From: Burkholderiaceae bacterium
Lineage (GTDB): Bacteria; Pseudomonadota; Gammaproteobacteria; Burkholderiales; Burkholderiaceae_E
Direction: 5' to 3'
Assembly (NCBI GenBank): GCA_023954045.1
Contig: JAMLIR010000003.1
Location: 163,824-227,823, forward strand
DNA length: 64,000 nucleotides
Position numbers and translations under genes: made by a program
Notes under the pieces: generated by a model
What the model was told of the DNA's origin: nothing
The model's input: the letters and a program-made list of their open reading frames with translations, nothing else
Database searches by the model: none
Shown here: one piece after another, positions 25,717 to 39,998 of the stretch
Layout: each line of letters starts with the position of its first letter
Position numbering within the stretch: position 1 is the first letter of the stretch

Positions 25717-26760
25717 ATGACGATCACCGCGCAGGAAGCGCTGACCCGATGCATCGAGCACCGCGAGATCTTCCACGACGAGATGCTGAAGATCATGCGC
25801 CAGATCATGAGCGGCGAGATGTCGCCGACGATGATGGCGGCGATCCTGATGGGGCTGCGCGTGAAGAAGGAGACGATCGGCGAGATCAGCGCTGCGGCAC
25901 AGGTGATGCGCGAGTTCGCCAACAAGGTCGAGGTCGACGGCGGCCCGCACTTCGTCGACGTGGTGGGCACCGGGGGCGACGGTTCGCACACGTTCAACAT
26001 CTCGACCGCGTCGACCTTCGTCGCGGCGGCGGCCGGCGCCACGGTGGCCAAGCACGGCAACCGCGGCGTGTCGTCGAAGTCGGGCGCCGCCGACGTGCTC
26101 GAGGCGCTGGGCGCGAACATCATGCTGAATCCGCAGCAGGTGGCGGATTGCGTGCGCGCGACCGGCATCGGCTTCATGTTCGCGCCGAATCACCACCCGG
26201 CGATGAAGAACGTCGCGCCGGTGCGCCGCGAGCTCGGCGTGCGCACGATCTTCAACATCCTCGGTCCGCTGACCAACCCGGCCGGCGCGCCGAACATCCT
26301 GATGGGGGTGTTCCATCCCGACCTGGTCGGCATCCAGGTGCGCGTGATGCAGCGCCTGGGCGCGAAGCACGCGGTCGTCGTCTGGGGCAAGGACGGGATG
26401 GACGAGGTGTCGCTCGGCGCCGCGACGATGGTCGGGGAATTGAAGAACGGCGAGATCGACGAGTACGAGATCCATCCCGAGGACTTCGGCCTGTCGATGA
26501 TCAGCAACCGCGGATTGCGGGTGGCCGACGCGTTCGAATCCAAGGAAATGGTGCTCGAGGCGCTGTCGAACCAGCCCGGCACGCCGCGCGAGATCGTCAC
26601 GCTGAACGCCGGGGCGGCGCTCTACGCGGCCGACGTCGTCGACTCGATCGGCGCCGGCATCGCGCTGGCGCGCGAGACGATCGCCTCGGGCGCGGCGCGC
26701 GCGAAGCTCGACCAGTTCGTGCAGTTCACGCAGCGCTGCGCGGTGCCGGGCCATGGCTGA
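25717..26760 (+). CDS. trpD: Anthranilate phosphoribosyltransferase
   Basis: The 347-residue enzyme transfers phosphoribose from PRPP to anthranilate, the second step of tryptophan synthesis. The signature [16 protein letters not shown] binds PRPP and Mg, and [12 protein letters not shown] plus [11 protein letters not shown] complete the active site. The length is usual for the family. It begins one base after trpG and overlaps trpC by eight bases, so the three genes form an operon. Confidence 0.96.
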   Translation: MTITAQEALTRCIEHREIFHDEMLKIMRQIMSGEMSPTMMAAILMGLRVKKETIGEISAAAQVMREFANKVEVDGGPHFVDVVGTGGDGSHTFNISTASTFVAAAAGATVAKHGNRGVSSKSGAADVLEALGANIMLNPQQVADCVRATGIGFMFAPNHHPAMKNVAPVRRELGVRTIFNILGPLTNPAGAPNILMGVFHPDLVGIQVRVMQRLGAKHAVVVWGKDGMDEVSLGAATMVGELKNGEIDEYEIHPEDFGLSMISNRGLRVADAFESKEMVLEALSNQPGTPREIVTLNAGAALYAADVVDSIGAGIALARETIASGAARAKLDQFVQFTQRCAVPGHG

Positions 26761-27553
26761 GGACATCCTGACCCGCATCGTCGCGGTCAAGCGCGAAGAG
26801 GTCGCGGCGGCGCGCCGGCGGCGACCGCTCGAATCGGTGCGCGCCGAAGCCGAGGACGCCCGCGACGGGCGGGGGGTCCGCGGCTTTGCGCGCGCGCTGC
26901 GCGACAAGGTCGCGGCGGGGCGAGCGGCCGTGATCGCGGAGATCAAGAGAGCGAGCCCCAGCAAGGGCCTGCTGCGTGAACCCTTCGACCCGCCGGCGAT
27001 CGCCGCGAGCTATGCGGCGCACGGCGCCGCGTGCCTGTCGGTGCTGACCGACGAGCGCTTCTTCCAGGGCTCGCTCGACCACCTGCGCGCTTCGCGCGCG
27101 GCCTGTGCGCTGCCGGTGCTGCGCAAGGACTTCGTCGTCGACCCGTACCAGGTCTACGAGGCGCGCGCCCACGGCGCCGACTGCATCCTGCTGATCGTCG
27201 CGGCGCTCGACGATGCCAGCCTCGCCGAGTTCGAGGCCATCGCGCACGCGCTGTCGATGGACGTGCTGGTCGAGGTGCACGACGCGGCCGAGCTCGATCG
27301 CGCGCTCGCGCTGGAGACGCCGCTGGTCGGCGTCAACAACCGGAACCTGCGCAGCTTCGAGGTGTCGCTCGGCACGACCCTCGCATTGCTGCCGCGCATC
27401 CCGGGCGACCGGATGGTCGTGACCGAGAGTGGCATCCTCGGTCCCGCGGACGTGGCGCGGATGCGGCAGGCGGGAGTGAACGCATTTCTCGTCGGCGAGG
27501 CGTTCATGCGGGCGCCCGATCCGGGCGAGGCGCTGGCGACGCTGTTCGCCTGA
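26753..27553 (+). CDS. trpC: Indole-3-glycerol phosphate synthase
   Basis: The 266-residue TIM-barrel enzyme closes the indole ring. It contains [10 protein letters not shown] (phosphate and substrate binding), [24 protein letters not shown] and GVNNRNL, all diagnostic of TrpC, and a final TESGI segment. The ATG lies inside the trpD 3' end (ATGGCTGA). It is a stand-alone TrpC, not fused to TrpF. The next gene is on the opposite strand. Confidence 0.96.
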   Translation: MAEDILTRIVAVKREEVAAARRRRPLESVRAEAEDARDGRGVRGFARALRDKVAAGRAAVIAEIKRASPSKGLLREPFDPPAIAASYAAHGAACLSVLTDERFFQGSLDHLRASRAACALPVLRKDFVVDPYQVYEARAHGADCILLIVAALDDASLAEFEAIAHALSMDVLVEVHDAAELDRALALETPLVGVNNRNLRSFEVSLGTTLALLPRIPGDRMVVTESGILGPADVARMRQAGVNAFLVGEAFMRAPDPGEALATLFA

Positions 27554-27596
27554 CCGCTCGCGCGCAAGGTCGTGCCCGCGCGGTCGCGGCCGCCGG

Positions 27597-29501
27597 TCAG
27601 GTCGGTCGCGACCGGCGCTCGCGGCCGAGCCACCGGGACAGCAGCCGCACCGCCCGGGCGCCTGGCCTCGGCGCGAACTTCAGCGTCGCCTCGGTCGCCG
27701 GCGGCGCGTCGAGCTCGACCTCGCACACGAGCAGCTCGTCCCGCCGGAACGCGTGCACCTTCAGCCGGTCGCCCGGCTTGCGCCGCGCAAGCTGCGCCTT
27801 CAGCGCGCGCTCGTCGACCACGCGCAGGCCGTCGACCGCCACCAGCGTGTCGCCGGCCGACAGTCCCGCGCGCTGCGCCGCCTGCCCGGTGTAGGCGGTC
27901 GCGATCGCCAGCTGGCCGTCGCGCGTGGCCAGCTTCGCGCCGAGCGACGCCGGCCCCTGGTCGCCGCGGCCGAGCGCCAGCTGTACGCCGACGGCCTTCA
28001 GCAGCGCCGCGAGCGGCAGTTCGGCCGTGCCGTAGGCCCAGCTGCGGATCCGCGCGTCGAGCCGCAGGCCGGTGGCTTCCTCGAGCAGGCCCGGGAACTC
28101 GTCTTCGCCCAGGCCCTTGCGCCGCGCGAAGAAGTCGCGCCCGTAGCGTCGCCACATCAGCCGCATCGCGTCGTCGAGCGAGCGCCTGCCTTCGGTGCGG
28201 CCGCGGATCGTCAGGTCGAGCGCCAGCGCGACCAGCGAGCCCTTCGCGTAGTAGCTGGCGATCGCGTTCGGCGAGTTCTCGTCCTGTCGGTAGTACTTGA
28301 TCCAGGCGTCGAAGCTGGACTCGGCCACGCTCTGCAGCTTGCGGCCCGGGCCGCGCATCACGCCCGAGATCGCCTTGGCGAGCAGGCCCAGGTAGGCGTC
28401 GCGGCCGATGACGCCCGAGCGCACCAGCATCAGGTCGTCGTAGTACGAGGTGAAGCCCTCGAAGATCCACAGCAGGCGCGTGTAGTTCTCCTGCTGCAGG
28501 TCGTAGCGCGCGAATGCCGCGGGCTTCATCCGCTTGACGTTCCAGGTGTGGAAGTACTCGTGGCTCGCCAGCCCGAGGAAGCCGCGATAGCCGTCCGGGA
28601 GCTCGCGCTGGCCGCGCCACGGCAGGTCGTTGCGCGCGCAGATCAGCGCGGTGCTCGAGCGGTGCTCGAGGCCGCCGTAGCCGTCGCCGACCGCCATCAC
28701 CTGGAACAGGTAGCGCTTGATCGGCGCGCGGCGCGTGCGCGGCTCGAACAGGCGCACCTGCTCGGCGCAGATGCGCGCCAGGTCGCGGCACAGCCTGGCG
28801 GTGTCGGCGTCGTGCCGGCCGGTGATCGCCACCTCGTGCCGCGCGCCGCCGGCGTCGAACGCGGCCAGCGTGAAGCGGCCCATCTCCACCGGATGGTCGA
28901 CGAGCTCGTCGTAGTCGGCGGCGCGATAGCGGCCGAAGCCGTGGCGGCGCGCGCCGGCCTCGGGCAGCGTGGTCGCGACGCGCCAGTCGGCGTACGCGTC
29001 GCCCGCCGGAGGCTCGATCAGCACCTCGCAGGGCGAATCCTCCTGGCCGACGACGCGCAGGAACACGCTGGTGCCGTTGAAGAAGCCGTGCGTCGCGTCG
29101 AGGTGCGCGGCGCGCACCGACAGGTCCCAGGCGTACACCGTGTAGCGGACCTCGAGCGGGCCTTCGCAGCGAGCCGCCTGCCAGGTGTGCTTGTCGCGCT
29201 TGCGCAGCCGCACGGGGCGCAGTCCGCTGCGCGCGGCGATCGACACGACGTGGCGCGCGAACTCGCGGATCATGTAGCTGCCGGGAATCCACGCCGGCAG
29301 CGCCACGCGCTGTCCTTCCGGGTCGGGCCGCGCGATCGCCAGCGTGACCTCGAACAGGTGCGCGTGCGGGTCCGCCGGGACGATCCGGTACGAGACCGGC
29401 TCCCCGCCGCCGCGCCGGCGCGCAGCGCCCGCGACTTGGCGCGTGGCGCGCGCAGCCGCGCGCTGCGCGCCGTGGGCCGCGCGCCTGGCCGGCGCGCTCA
29501 A
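27597..29501 (-). CDS. M61-family metallopeptidase with PDZ domain (glycyl aminopeptidase type)
   Basis: The product of about 634 residues belongs to peptidase family M61. It has an N-terminal beta-domain, then a gluzincin catalytic domain with zinc motif HEYFH (His314, Glu315, His318) and the downstream ligand in [12 protein letters not shown]-terminal PDZ domain contains [12 protein letters not shown]. No signal peptide is evident. The start is not certain: the first codons of the conserved part are not start codons, and the best candidate is TTG 29501, which overlaps the stop of the upstream reductase gene as TTGA. That choice gives an Ala/Arg-rich N-terminal extension of about 35 residues. 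Confidence 0.88.
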   Translation of the reverse strand: MSAPARRAAHGAQRAAARATRQVAGAARRRGGGEPVSYRIVPADPHAHLFEVTLAIARPDPEGQRVALPAWIPGSYMIREFARHVVSIAARSGLRPVRLRKRDKHTWQAARCEGPLEVRYTVYAWDLSVRAAHLDATHGFFNGTSVFLRVVGQEDSPCEVLIEPPAGDAYADWRVATTLPEAGARRHGFGRYRAADYDELVDHPVEMGRFTLAAFDAGGARHEVAITGRHDADTARLCRDLARICAEQVRLFEPRTRRAPIKRYLFQVMAVGDGYGGLEHRSSTALICARNDLPWRGQRELPDGYRGFLGLASHEYFHTWNVKRMKPAAFARYDLQQENYTRLLWIFEGFTSYYDDLMLVRSGVIGRDAYLGLLAKAISGVMRGPGRKLQSVAESSFDAWIKYYRQDENSPNAIASYYAKGSLVALALDLTIRGRTEGRRSLDDAMRLMWRRYGRDFFARRKGLGEDEFPGLLEEATGLRLDARIRSWAYGTAELPLAALLKAVGVQLALGRGDQGPASLGAKLATRDGQLAIATAYTGQAAQRAGLSAGDTLVAVDGLRVVDERALKAQLARRKPGDRLKVHAFRRDELLVCEVELDAPPATEATLKFAPRPGARAVRLLSRWLGRERRSRPT

Positions 29502-30493
29502 CGGTTCACGTCGACCGCGACGCGGCCGCGCACCTTGCCGGCGAGCATCTGGGGCGCGAGCCGCAATGCGTCGTCGAGACCGACCACCGTGGTGATCCGT
29601 TCGAGCAGCGCCGGGTCGAGCTCGTGCGCAAGTCGCGCCCAGGCCTCGCGCCGCTCCGCGAGCGGGCACATCACCGAATCGACGCCGACCAGGGTCACGC
29701 CACGCAGGATGAACGGCGCGACCGATGCCGGGAAGTCCATCCCCTGCGCGAGCCCGCAGGCGGCGACCGTGCCGCGGTACTTCGTCTGCGCGCAGGCATT
29801 GGCCAGCGTGTGCGAGCCGACCGCGTCGACGACGCCGGCCCAGCGCTCCTTCTGCAGCGGCTTGCCCGGCGCCGACAGCGTCGCGCGGTCGATGACCTCG
29901 GCTGCGCCGAGTGCGCGCAGGTAGTCCGCCTCGGCTGCACGCCCGGTCGACGCGACGACCCGATGGCCGAGCCGCGCGAGCAGCGCGATTGCCACGCTGC
30001 CCACGCCGCCCGCGGCGCCGGTCACGAGGATTTCGCCGTCGGCAGGCGAGACGCCGCGGCGCTCGAGCGCCATCACGCACAGCATCGCGGTGTACCCGGC
30101 GGTGCCGATCGCCATCGCGCGCCTCGCGTCGAGCCCGTCGGGCATCGCGACCAGCCAGTCGGCCTTCAGCCGCGCGCGCTGCGCGAGGCAGCCCCAGTGC
30201 GTCTCGCCGACGCCCCAGCCGTTGAGGATCACCCGGTCGCCCGGGGCGAACGCCGGGCTGGCGCTCGATTCCACCACGCCGGCGCCGTCGATGCCCGGCA
30301 CCATCGGCCAGCGGCGCACCACCGGAGACCGGTTGGTGAGCGCGAGGGCATCCTTGTAGTTGAGCGTCGAGTACTCGATGCGCAGCGTCACGTCGGCGTC
30401 GGGCGTGGCGGCGACGAGCTCGTCGTCGGTCAGGCGTCGCCGGCTGGCCGAGAAACCGCCTTCGGGCTTCTCGAGGTAGAGCGCATCGAACAT
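29498..30493 (-). CDS. acuI: MDR-type oxidoreductase, AcuI-like acryloyl-CoA reductase
   Basis: The 331-residue enzyme is a zinc-free medium-chain reductase of the AcuI/YhdH group, which reduces acryloyl-CoA to propionyl-CoA with NADPH. It has the substrate-domain start [24 protein letters not shown], and the nucleotide-binding [16 protein letters not shown]. No zinc-binding cysteine cluster is present. It is followed by the M61 peptidase gene with a four-base overlap. The substrate is assigned by family only. Confidence 0.88.
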   Translation of the reverse strand: MFDALYLEKPEGGFSASRRRLTDDELVAATPDADVTLRIEYSTLNYKDALALTNRSPVVRRWPMVPGIDGAGVVESSASPAFAPGDRVILNGWGVGETHWGCLAQRARLKADWLVAMPDGLDARRAMAIGTAGYTAMLCVMALERRGVSPADGEILVTGAAGGVGSVAIALLARLGHRVVASTGRAAEADYLRALGAAEVIDRATLSAPGKPLQKERWAGVVDAVGSHTLANACAQTKYRGTVAACGLAQGMDFPASVAPFILRGVTLVGVDSVMCPLAERREAWARLAHELDPALLERITTVVGLDDALRLAPQMLAGKVRGRVAVDVNR

Positions 30494-30717
30494 GGGTCGG
30501 CTCCTCGCGGGTCTCGTGATCGGGCCGCGCTATTTTGCCCCGGAAGGCCGCGCAGGCGTCGATTCCGTCGTGCGGTCGGGGGCCTCGGTCGGGTATAAGC
30601 AGGCTTTGCCCCCGAAGCCGACGCCAGTCCCGGCCGGAAGTGCGGGGCTGCCGCCCATCGGAATCCGGAGCAGCCGGGCGAAGCGATGCGCGCAAACTGA
30701 TCGGAGGTACGTCGACG

Positions 30718-31779
30718 ATGGAGCCGGGCGCGATGCAGCGCATGTTTGTCGAAGGGCGTCGGCGCCTCCTCGCCGGATTCGGGGCGGCGCTGGCGGCGAC
30801 CGTGCTTGCAGGCTGCGGCGGCGGCTCGAGCATGGGCACCGCGCCGTTCACGCCGGGCCCGGTGCCCTGCGCCTCGGCCGCGTCGGCGAGCGCCGACGGC
30901 TACGCGATCGGCATGTGCGCGTCGACGAAGACCGCGGTGTTCCTCGAGACGACGAGCTCGGTCGCGATCACCGGCACGGTCGACGGCCACATCCTCTCGC
31001 TCGTCTTCCCGTCGGCGCTCGGCGCGTACGATGGCAGCACCGGGTTCACCGCCGCGAGCCGCGTTCCGGGCGCCTTCCTGCGCGACGTCCTCGGCGCGCT
31101 GCAGGGCAGCGCCTACGAGGAGCCCCTGAGGCAGGACCTGGTGGCGCCGTACACGGCGCTGACCGACTTCCACGCCGCGTGCTGCTATCACGACAACCCC
31201 CCGTGGGCCCCCCCGCAGCTCGCCTACGTCGAATACGGCAGCTGGGAGAAAGTCCCGACGGCCTCCGAAGGCTTCATCGGCGTCTGGTACGGGGCCCGCT
31301 CCGCGATGGTGGTCGACCACTCGCCGATCGGCCCGGTGAACCGCGTCTATCGCGGCTACGTCGCGGGCACCGTAGCGCCCGACGAAGTCGGTGGCGGCTA
31401 CCTGGACCGCGTGCGCAGCTTCAGTGCCCCGATCGAGATCATCGTCGACGGCACCGGCCGGATCGTCTCGGGAAGGATCCAGGCAATGGTCACTTCGGCC
31501 TACGACCCGGTCACGGGTCAACTCGTCCTGCAGGACCTGCCGGTCGATCCGGTCGACCTCGTCGAGGGCGCCGCCGGCTCCCCGCCGGGAATGCTCACCG
31601 GCACGCTGGCGTCGGCGGGCGGCGCCTACGCAGACGTCGATCCGGCGTCGAGCCGCTTCGAGGCGCGCTACTTCGGCGTGTCGGGCAACATCGGCGCCGA
31701 GCTCGCCGGCCGCTTGCGCTTCCGCGCCGGCAACGGCCTGATCGCGGTTGCGGCGTTCGGCGCGCAGTTCGTGCCCTGA
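30718..31779 (+). CDS. Putative lipoprotein with a transferrin-binding-protein-like C-terminal barrel
   Basis: The 353-residue product has an N-terminal Arg-rich segment, a hydrophobic stretch and a lipobox (TVLAGCGGG). The C-terminal repeat FEARYFGVSGNIGAELAGRLRF...VAAFGAQ resembles the small beta-barrels of TbpB-like surface lipoproteins, where a GxFxG-type strand pattern precedes an AGxF and GAFGA ending. That resemblance is by eye. ATG 30718 follows CGGAGGT by ten bases. A binding function for iron or a host protein would be speculation in this organism. Confidence 0.65.
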   Translation: MEPGAMQRMFVEGRRRLLAGFGAALAATVLAGCGGGSSMGTAPFTPGPVPCASAASASADGYAIGMCASTKTAVFLETTSSVAITGTVDGHILSLVFPSALGAYDGSTGFTAASRVPGAFLRDVLGALQGSAYEEPLRQDLVAPYTALTDFHAACCYHDNPPWAPPQLAYVEYGSWEKVPTASEGFIGVWYGARSAMVVDHSPIGPVNRVYRGYVAGTVAPDEVGGGYLDRVRSFSAPIEIIVDGTGRIVSGRIQAMVTSAYDPVTGQLVLQDLPVDPVDLVEGAAGSPPGMLTGTLASAGGAYADVDPASSRFEARYFGVSGNIGAELAGRLRFRAGNGLIAVAAFGAQFVP

Positions 31780-31810
31780 CCCGGCGCGCACCCGGCATCC
31801 GCGGCCCTGC

Positions 31811-31870
31811 GCTTGCGCGTGCCGCTCAGTGCTTGCGCGTGTCGCTCAGTGCCTGCGCTTGTCGATCACC
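31811..31870. repeat. Three tandem 20-bp units over the 3' end of paaK
   Basis: Units at 31811-31830 and 31831-31850 differ at one base; the unit at 31851-31870 is a degenerate third copy. On the minus strand each unit carries an in-frame-like version of the last paaK codons (Lys/Thr-Arg-Lys/Arg-His, then TGA), so the repeats multiply the stop-codon region. Confidence 0.75.
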
Positions 31871-33168
31871 CGCTTCGCCTTGCCGATCGATCGCTCGATC
31901 GCGCCGGGCGGCTCGACGTGTACCGTCACGGTCACCCCGATGTAGGTCTTGATCGCGTGCTCGAGCGCGGCGGCCGCGCCGACCGCGTCGGCGCCGTCGT
32001 GGTGCTCGCCGGCCTTGAGTTCCACGCGCACCGTCAACTCGTCGAGCGGGCCCTCGCGCGTGAGCTCGCAGACGTAGTGCGGCGCCAGGTTCGGCCGCTG
32101 CAGGATCAGCTCCTCGATCTGCGACGGGAACACGTTGACGCCGCGGATGATCATCATGTCGTCCGAGCGGCCGGTGATCTTCTGGATGCGCCGCATCGTC
32201 CGCGCAGTGCCGGGCAGCAGGCGCGTGAGGTCGCGGGTGCGGTAGCGCACGATCGGCAGAGCCTCCTTCGACAGCGAGGTGAACACCAGTTCGCCGAATT
32301 CGCCTTCGGGCAGCGCCGCGCCGGTCTCCGGATCGATGATCTCGGGATAGAAGTGGTCTTCCCAGATCGTCGGCCCGTCCTTGGTCTCGAGGCACTCGCT
32401 GGCGACCCCGGGACCCATCACCTCGGACAGGCCGTAGATGTCGACGGCGTCGATCGCCAGGCGCTTCTCGATCTCGGCGCGCATCTCGTTGGTCCACGGC
32501 TCGGCGCCGAACAGGCCGATGCGCAGGCTGGTGCCGTGGGGATCGAGCCCCTGGCGCTCGATCTCGTCGGCGATCGCCAGCATGTAGCTCGGCGTGACCA
32601 TGATGATCGCCGGCCGGAAGTCGGTGATCAGCTGCACCTGCCGCTCGGTCTGGCCGCCGCCGAACGGCACGACGGTCAGGCCGAGCCGCTCGGCTCCGTA
32701 GTGCGCGCCCAGGCCGCCGGTGAACAGGCCGTAGCCGTAGCTGATGTGCGCGATCTCGCCGGGGCGCGCGCCGCCGGCGCGGATCGAGCGCGCCATCAGG
32801 TTCGCCCAGGTGTCGATGTCCCGCGCCGTATACCCGACCACCGTCGGCTTGCCGGTGGTGCCGCTCGACGCGTGGATGCGCACCACCTTCTCGCGCGGCA
32901 CCGCGAACATGCCGAACGGGTAGGTTTCGCGCAGGTCCGACTTGGTCGTGAACGGGAACCTGCCGAGGTCCTCGAGCGACCTCAGGTCCTCGGGACGCAC
33001 GCCGGCCGCGTCGAACTTCGCACGGTAGTGCGCGACGTTGCGGTAGGCGTGGTCCAGCGACCAGCGCAGCCGCTCCAGTTGCAGCGCGCGCAGTTCGTCG
33101 ACGCTCGCCCGCTCGATCGGATCGAGCGGGAATCCTCCGGCCGAGACCGGGGCCGCCTTGCTCTTCAT
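31846..33168 (-). CDS. paaK: Phenylacetate-CoA ligase
   Basis: The 440-residue adenylate-forming enzyme converts phenylacetate, ATP and CoA to phenylacetyl-CoA, the entry to the paa pathway. It has the AMP-binding signature SSGTTGKPTVVGYT, the PaaK-specific YGYGLFTGGLGAHYGAE, and GRSDDMMIIRGVNVFPSQIE before the C-terminal domain. The ATG at 33168 follows GGAGGAG. It is divergent from the enoyl-CoA hydratase gene; the rest of the paa gene set is not in this window. The substrate could be another arylacetate. Confidence 0.93.
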   Translation of the reverse strand: MKSKAAPVSAGGFPLDPIERASVDELRALQLERLRWSLDHAYRNVAHYRAKFDAAGVRPEDLRSLEDLGRFPFTTKSDLRETYPFGMFAVPREKVVRIHASSGTTGKPTVVGYTARDIDTWANLMARSIRAGGARPGEIAHISYGYGLFTGGLGAHYGAERLGLTVVPFGGGQTERQVQLITDFRPAIIMVTPSYMLAIADEIERQGLDPHGTSLRIGLFGAEPWTNEMRAEIEKRLAIDAVDIYGLSEVMGPGVASECLETKDGPTIWEDHFYPEIIDPETGAALPEGEFGELVFTSLSKEALPIVRYRTRDLTRLLPGTARTMRRIQKITGRSDDMMIIRGVNVFPSQIEELILQRPNLAPHYVCELTREGPLDELTVRVELKAGEHHDGADAVGAAAALEHAIKTYIGVTVTVHVEPPGAIERSIGKAKRVIDKRRH

Positions 33169-33425
33169 CGCGACTCCTCCATCGGGATCGTTCGGGCGGG
33201 CATGCCACCCGCCTGCCGTCGTGTGCGGCGACCCGATGTTAAACCCTGAGCGCTGCGGCCGACGCGGCGCGCGGGCCGCGTGGCAGAATCGCCGGTGACG
33301 ACGCGCGTGGCCTGCGCCGCGGCGCGTCCGCCGACCCTGACGTCCACCCACCTTCGCCCGCGCGGCACGCCGGCGCCGCACGACGCGCCTGCAGCGCGCG
33401 CGGGCGCCACGAGGAGCCCTGCGCC

Positions 33426-34202
33426 ATGCCCTACGAGAACATCCTGGTCGAGACCCGCGGACGGGTCGGCCTGGTCACCCTGAACCGGCCCAAGCAGCTC
33501 AACGCGCTCAACGACCGCCTGATGGACGAGCTCGGCGTTGCGCTGCGCGCCTTCGACGCCGACGAGGGAATCGGGGCGATCGTGATCACCGGCAACGAGA
33601 AGGCGTTCGCCGCCGGCGCCGACATCGCCGCGATGGCCGGCTGGAGCTACATGGACGTGTTCCGCAGCGAGTACATCACGCGCAACTGGGAGACGCTGCG
33701 GCGGATCCGCAAGCCGGTCATCGCGGCGGTGGCCGGCTACGCGCTCGGCGGAGGCTGCGAGCTGGCGATGATGTGCGACATCGTGATCGCCGCCGACACC
33801 GCGAAGTTCGGCCAGCCCGAGATCCGGCTCGGCGTCATTCCGGGCGCGGGCGGCACGCAGCGCCTGCCGCGCGCGGTCTCGAAGGCCAAGGCGATGGACC
33901 TGTGCCTGACCGCCCGGACGATGGACGCCGACGAGGCCGAGCGCGCCGGGCTGGTCTCGCGGGTGGTGCCGGCCGAGCGGCTGCTCGACGAGGCGCTCGA
34001 GGCCGCCACGACGATCGCCGGCTTCTCGCTGCCCGCGCTGATGATGGCCAAGGAGGCGATCAACCGCGCCTACGAGACGCCGCTCGCCGAGGGGGTCCTG
34101 TTCGAGCGCCGGCTGTTCCACTCGCTGTTCGCCACCGAGGACCAGAAGGAGGGGATGGCGGCGTTCGTCGAGAAGCGCAAGCCGCAGTTCCGGCATCGTT
34201 GA
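33426..34202 (+). CDS. Enoyl-CoA hydratase (crotonase family, PaaF/FadB1-like)
   Basis: The 258-residue product hydrates trans-2-enoyl-CoA. Oxyanion-hole segments [11 protein letters not shown] and [12 protein letters not shown] are present. The two catalytic glutamates are in GGGCELA and in [18 protein letters not shown], so it should be a true hydratase. It shares an intergenic region with the divergent paaK, suggesting a role in phenylacetate or fatty-acid beta-oxidation. The rRNA operon starts downstream on the same strand. Confidence 0.93.
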   Translation: MPYENILVETRGRVGLVTLNRPKQLNALNDRLMDELGVALRAFDADEGIGAIVITGNEKAFAAGADIAAMAGWSYMDVFRSEYITRNWETLRRIRKPVIAAVAGYALGGGCELAMMCDIVIAADTAKFGQPEIRLGVIPGAGGTQRLPRAVSKAKAMDLCLTARTMDADEAERAGLVSRVVPAERLLDEALEAATTIAGFSLPALMMAKEAINRAYETPLAEGVLFERRLFHSLFATEDQKEGMAAFVEKRKPQFRHR

Positions 34203-34240
34203 GCAGGGTGCGCCGGCCGCGGCTTGGCCGACGCCCCGAT

Positions 34241-34269
34241 TTGCACGCCGGAAACAGAGTTGCTATAGT
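34241..34269 (+). promoter_or_regulatory. rrn promoter P1
   Basis: TTGCAC (34241-34246) and TATAGT (34264-34269) are separated by 17 bases, each close to the sigma-70 consensus, and are followed by a GC-rich discriminator (CGCGGGCTC), typical of growth-rate-controlled rRNA promoters. It lies about 370 bases before the mature 16S 5' end. Confidence 0.75.
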
Positions 34270-34351
34270 CGCGGGCTCTGCAGTGCTGCGGCGCTGCGGG
34301 GCCGGCAGGGTCCGGACCGCAGAGGCGGGAAGGACCGGCAGGGCGAGCAAG

Positions 34352-34380
34352 TTGACAGGGTTTCGAAAAGTCTCCATACT
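34352..34380 (+). promoter_or_regulatory. rrn promoter P2
   Basis: TTGACA (34352-34357), a perfect -35 box, is followed after 17 bases by CATACT (34375-34380). It lies 106 bases downstream of the P1 -10 box, giving the tandem-promoter layout usual for rRNA operons. Confidence 0.7.
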
Positions 34381-34428
34381 CTCCCTTCTCTGCTGATCGC
34401 GAACCACTGCAAATGCAGCGCGATCCAA

Positions 34429-34440
34429 GATCTTTAAAAA
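34429..34440 (+). promoter_or_regulatory. boxA-like antitermination element in the rrn leader
   Basis: GATCTTTAAAAA resembles the boxA element (TGCTCTTTAACA) recognised by NusB/NusE during rRNA antitermination, and it stands directly before the 16S processing stem, the usual place. The assignment rests on this short match and its position. Confidence 0.55.
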
Positions 34441-34443
34441 CCA

Positions 34444-34463
34444 ACAGCCGATAAGTGTGGGCG
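34444..34463 (+). repeat. 5' arm of the 16S processing stem
   Basis: This 20-base segment is perfectly complementary to 36194-36213 beyond the 16S 3' end. The two arms would pair around the 16S precursor and form the RNase III cleavage stem. Confidence 0.85.
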
Positions 34464-34640
34464 TTCGGGCGAACGCGCCAAGCCGAGGGTTCTCACGGAC
34501 CCGAGGCGGGTTCCAATCCGGACTCGTTCCGGTGCGGATCTCGGAAAATCGAACGCTCACACGGTAAACGAACATCCATTGGGAAACCAATGAATGTCGA
34601 TTCCGTTGAGCAGGCCTGGAAACAGGCCAACCAAAAGATC

Positions 34641-36171
<1,531 letters not shown>

Positions 36172-36193
36172 CAGAGATCGCGCCAAGCACGGG

Positions 36194-36213
36194 CGCCCAC
36201 ACTTATCGGCTGT
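36194..36213 (+). repeat. 3' arm of the 16S processing stem
   Basis: Perfect 20-base reverse complement of 34444-34463, located 22 bases after the 16S 3' end. Confidence 0.85.
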
Positions 36214-36231
36214 CAGTTGGTTCAGACAACT

Positions 36232-36308
36232 GGGTCTGTAGCTCAGCTGGTTAGAGCACCGTCTTGATAAGGCGGGGGTCGCTGGTTCGAACCCAGCCAG
36301 ACCCACCA
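36232..36308 (+). tRNA. tRNA-Ile (anticodon GAT)
   Basis: The 77-base gene folds into a cloverleaf with acceptor arms GGGTCTG and CAGACCC, anticodon GAT at 36266-36268 in CTTGATAAG, T-loop GGTTCGAACCC, and an encoded CCA end. It lies in the 16S-23S spacer, as usual. Confidence 0.97.
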
Positions 36309-36319
36309 CGGTTTCACAC

Positions 36320-36395
36320 GGGGGTGTAGCTCAGCTGGGAGAGCACCTGCTTTGCAAGCAGGGGGTCATCGGTTCGATCCCGTTCACCTCCACCA
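36320..36395 (+). tRNA. tRNA-Ala (anticodon TGC)
   Basis: The 76-base gene has acceptor arms GGGGGTG and CACCTCC, anticodon TGC at 36353-36355, T-loop GGTTCGATCCC, and an encoded CCA end. It follows tRNA-Ile by 11 bases in the spacer of the rRNA operon. Confidence 0.97.
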
Positions 36396-36642
36396 CTTCC
36401 GCACACGGTGGGCGGTGGCAGAACCCCAGGGACGATGCGCGAGCGAATTCGCTCGAGTCCGCTCGCGCATCATTCCTCGTTGAATGAGTCGGCTGTTCTT
36501 TAACAATTCGGAAGAAGATATCGTATTCAGTCTTTTTGATCTGGATACGGGTTGTGATTGCATACACAACTGTTCTCTGTTCTCCAGAACTGAGAATTGC
36601 GGCATAACGCGAGCTTGATCCTGCACTCACTCTCATGGAGTG

Positions 36643-36655
36643 CGCAAAGTTATAG

Positions 36656-36662
<7 letters not shown>
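36643..36662 (+). repeat. 5' arm of the 23S processing stem
   Basis: This 20-base segment pairs perfectly with 39527-39546; it spans the first bases of mature 23S (GGTCAAG) and the precursor just before it, forming the RNase III stem. Confidence 0.85.
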
Positions 36663-39526
<2,864 letters not shown>

Positions 39527-39535
<9 letters not shown>

Positions 39536-39546
39536 ATAACTTTGCG
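39527..39546 (+). repeat. 3' arm of the 23S processing stem
   Basis: Perfect 20-base reverse complement of 36643-36662, closing the 23S precursor stem. Confidence 0.85.
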
Positions 39547-39701
39547 AAAGCTCAGCGCTTGTGCCGCAAGGTTGTGGATGCCTCACAAACCCCCGTGTTC
39601 ACCCCGAACACGAAGACAGATCAAGAGCTGTTTCGATATCTTCCATCCGAATTGGCTCGTTCGCCGACCGGGAAACCGGGACGCGGGCGGGTAACAAGTC
39701 A

Positions 39702-39818
39702 TGCCTGATGACCATAGCGCAGTGGAACCACCCCTTCCCATCCCGAACAGGACCGTGAAACGCTGTAGCGCCGATGATAGTGAGCTTCTCGCTTGTGAAA
39801 GTAGGACATCGTCAGGCA
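39702..39818 (+). rRNA. rrf: 5S ribosomal RNA
   Basis: About 117 bases beginning TGCCTGATGACCATAGCG and ending ATCGTCAGGCA, whose ends pair. Conserved CCCATCCCGAACAGG and GTAGCGCCGATGATAGTG segments identify it. It is the last gene of the rRNA operon and is followed by a strong terminator. Confidence 0.95.
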
Positions 39819-39832
39819 AACCTCCGACGCAG

Positions 39833-39862
39833 AAAAGCCACCCTCCGGGGTGGCTTTTTTGT
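39833..39862 (+). terminator. Rho-independent terminator of the rrn operon
   Basis: AAAGCCACCC and GGGTGGCTTT pair around a TCCG loop, followed by a run of T. It lies 15 bases after 5S rRNA. Confidence 0.93.
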
Positions 39863-39998
39863 TTGTGGACCGCCCTCGTGCCGCGGTCGGGCAGCCACGG
39901 CTGTGGGCATCGCCCTGCGGCGCGCGGCACCCGGTAACCTGTCGGCTGGCGGCCCGCAGCGTGCGCGCGGGCCCGGGTGACATCGGGCTGGGACGGCG

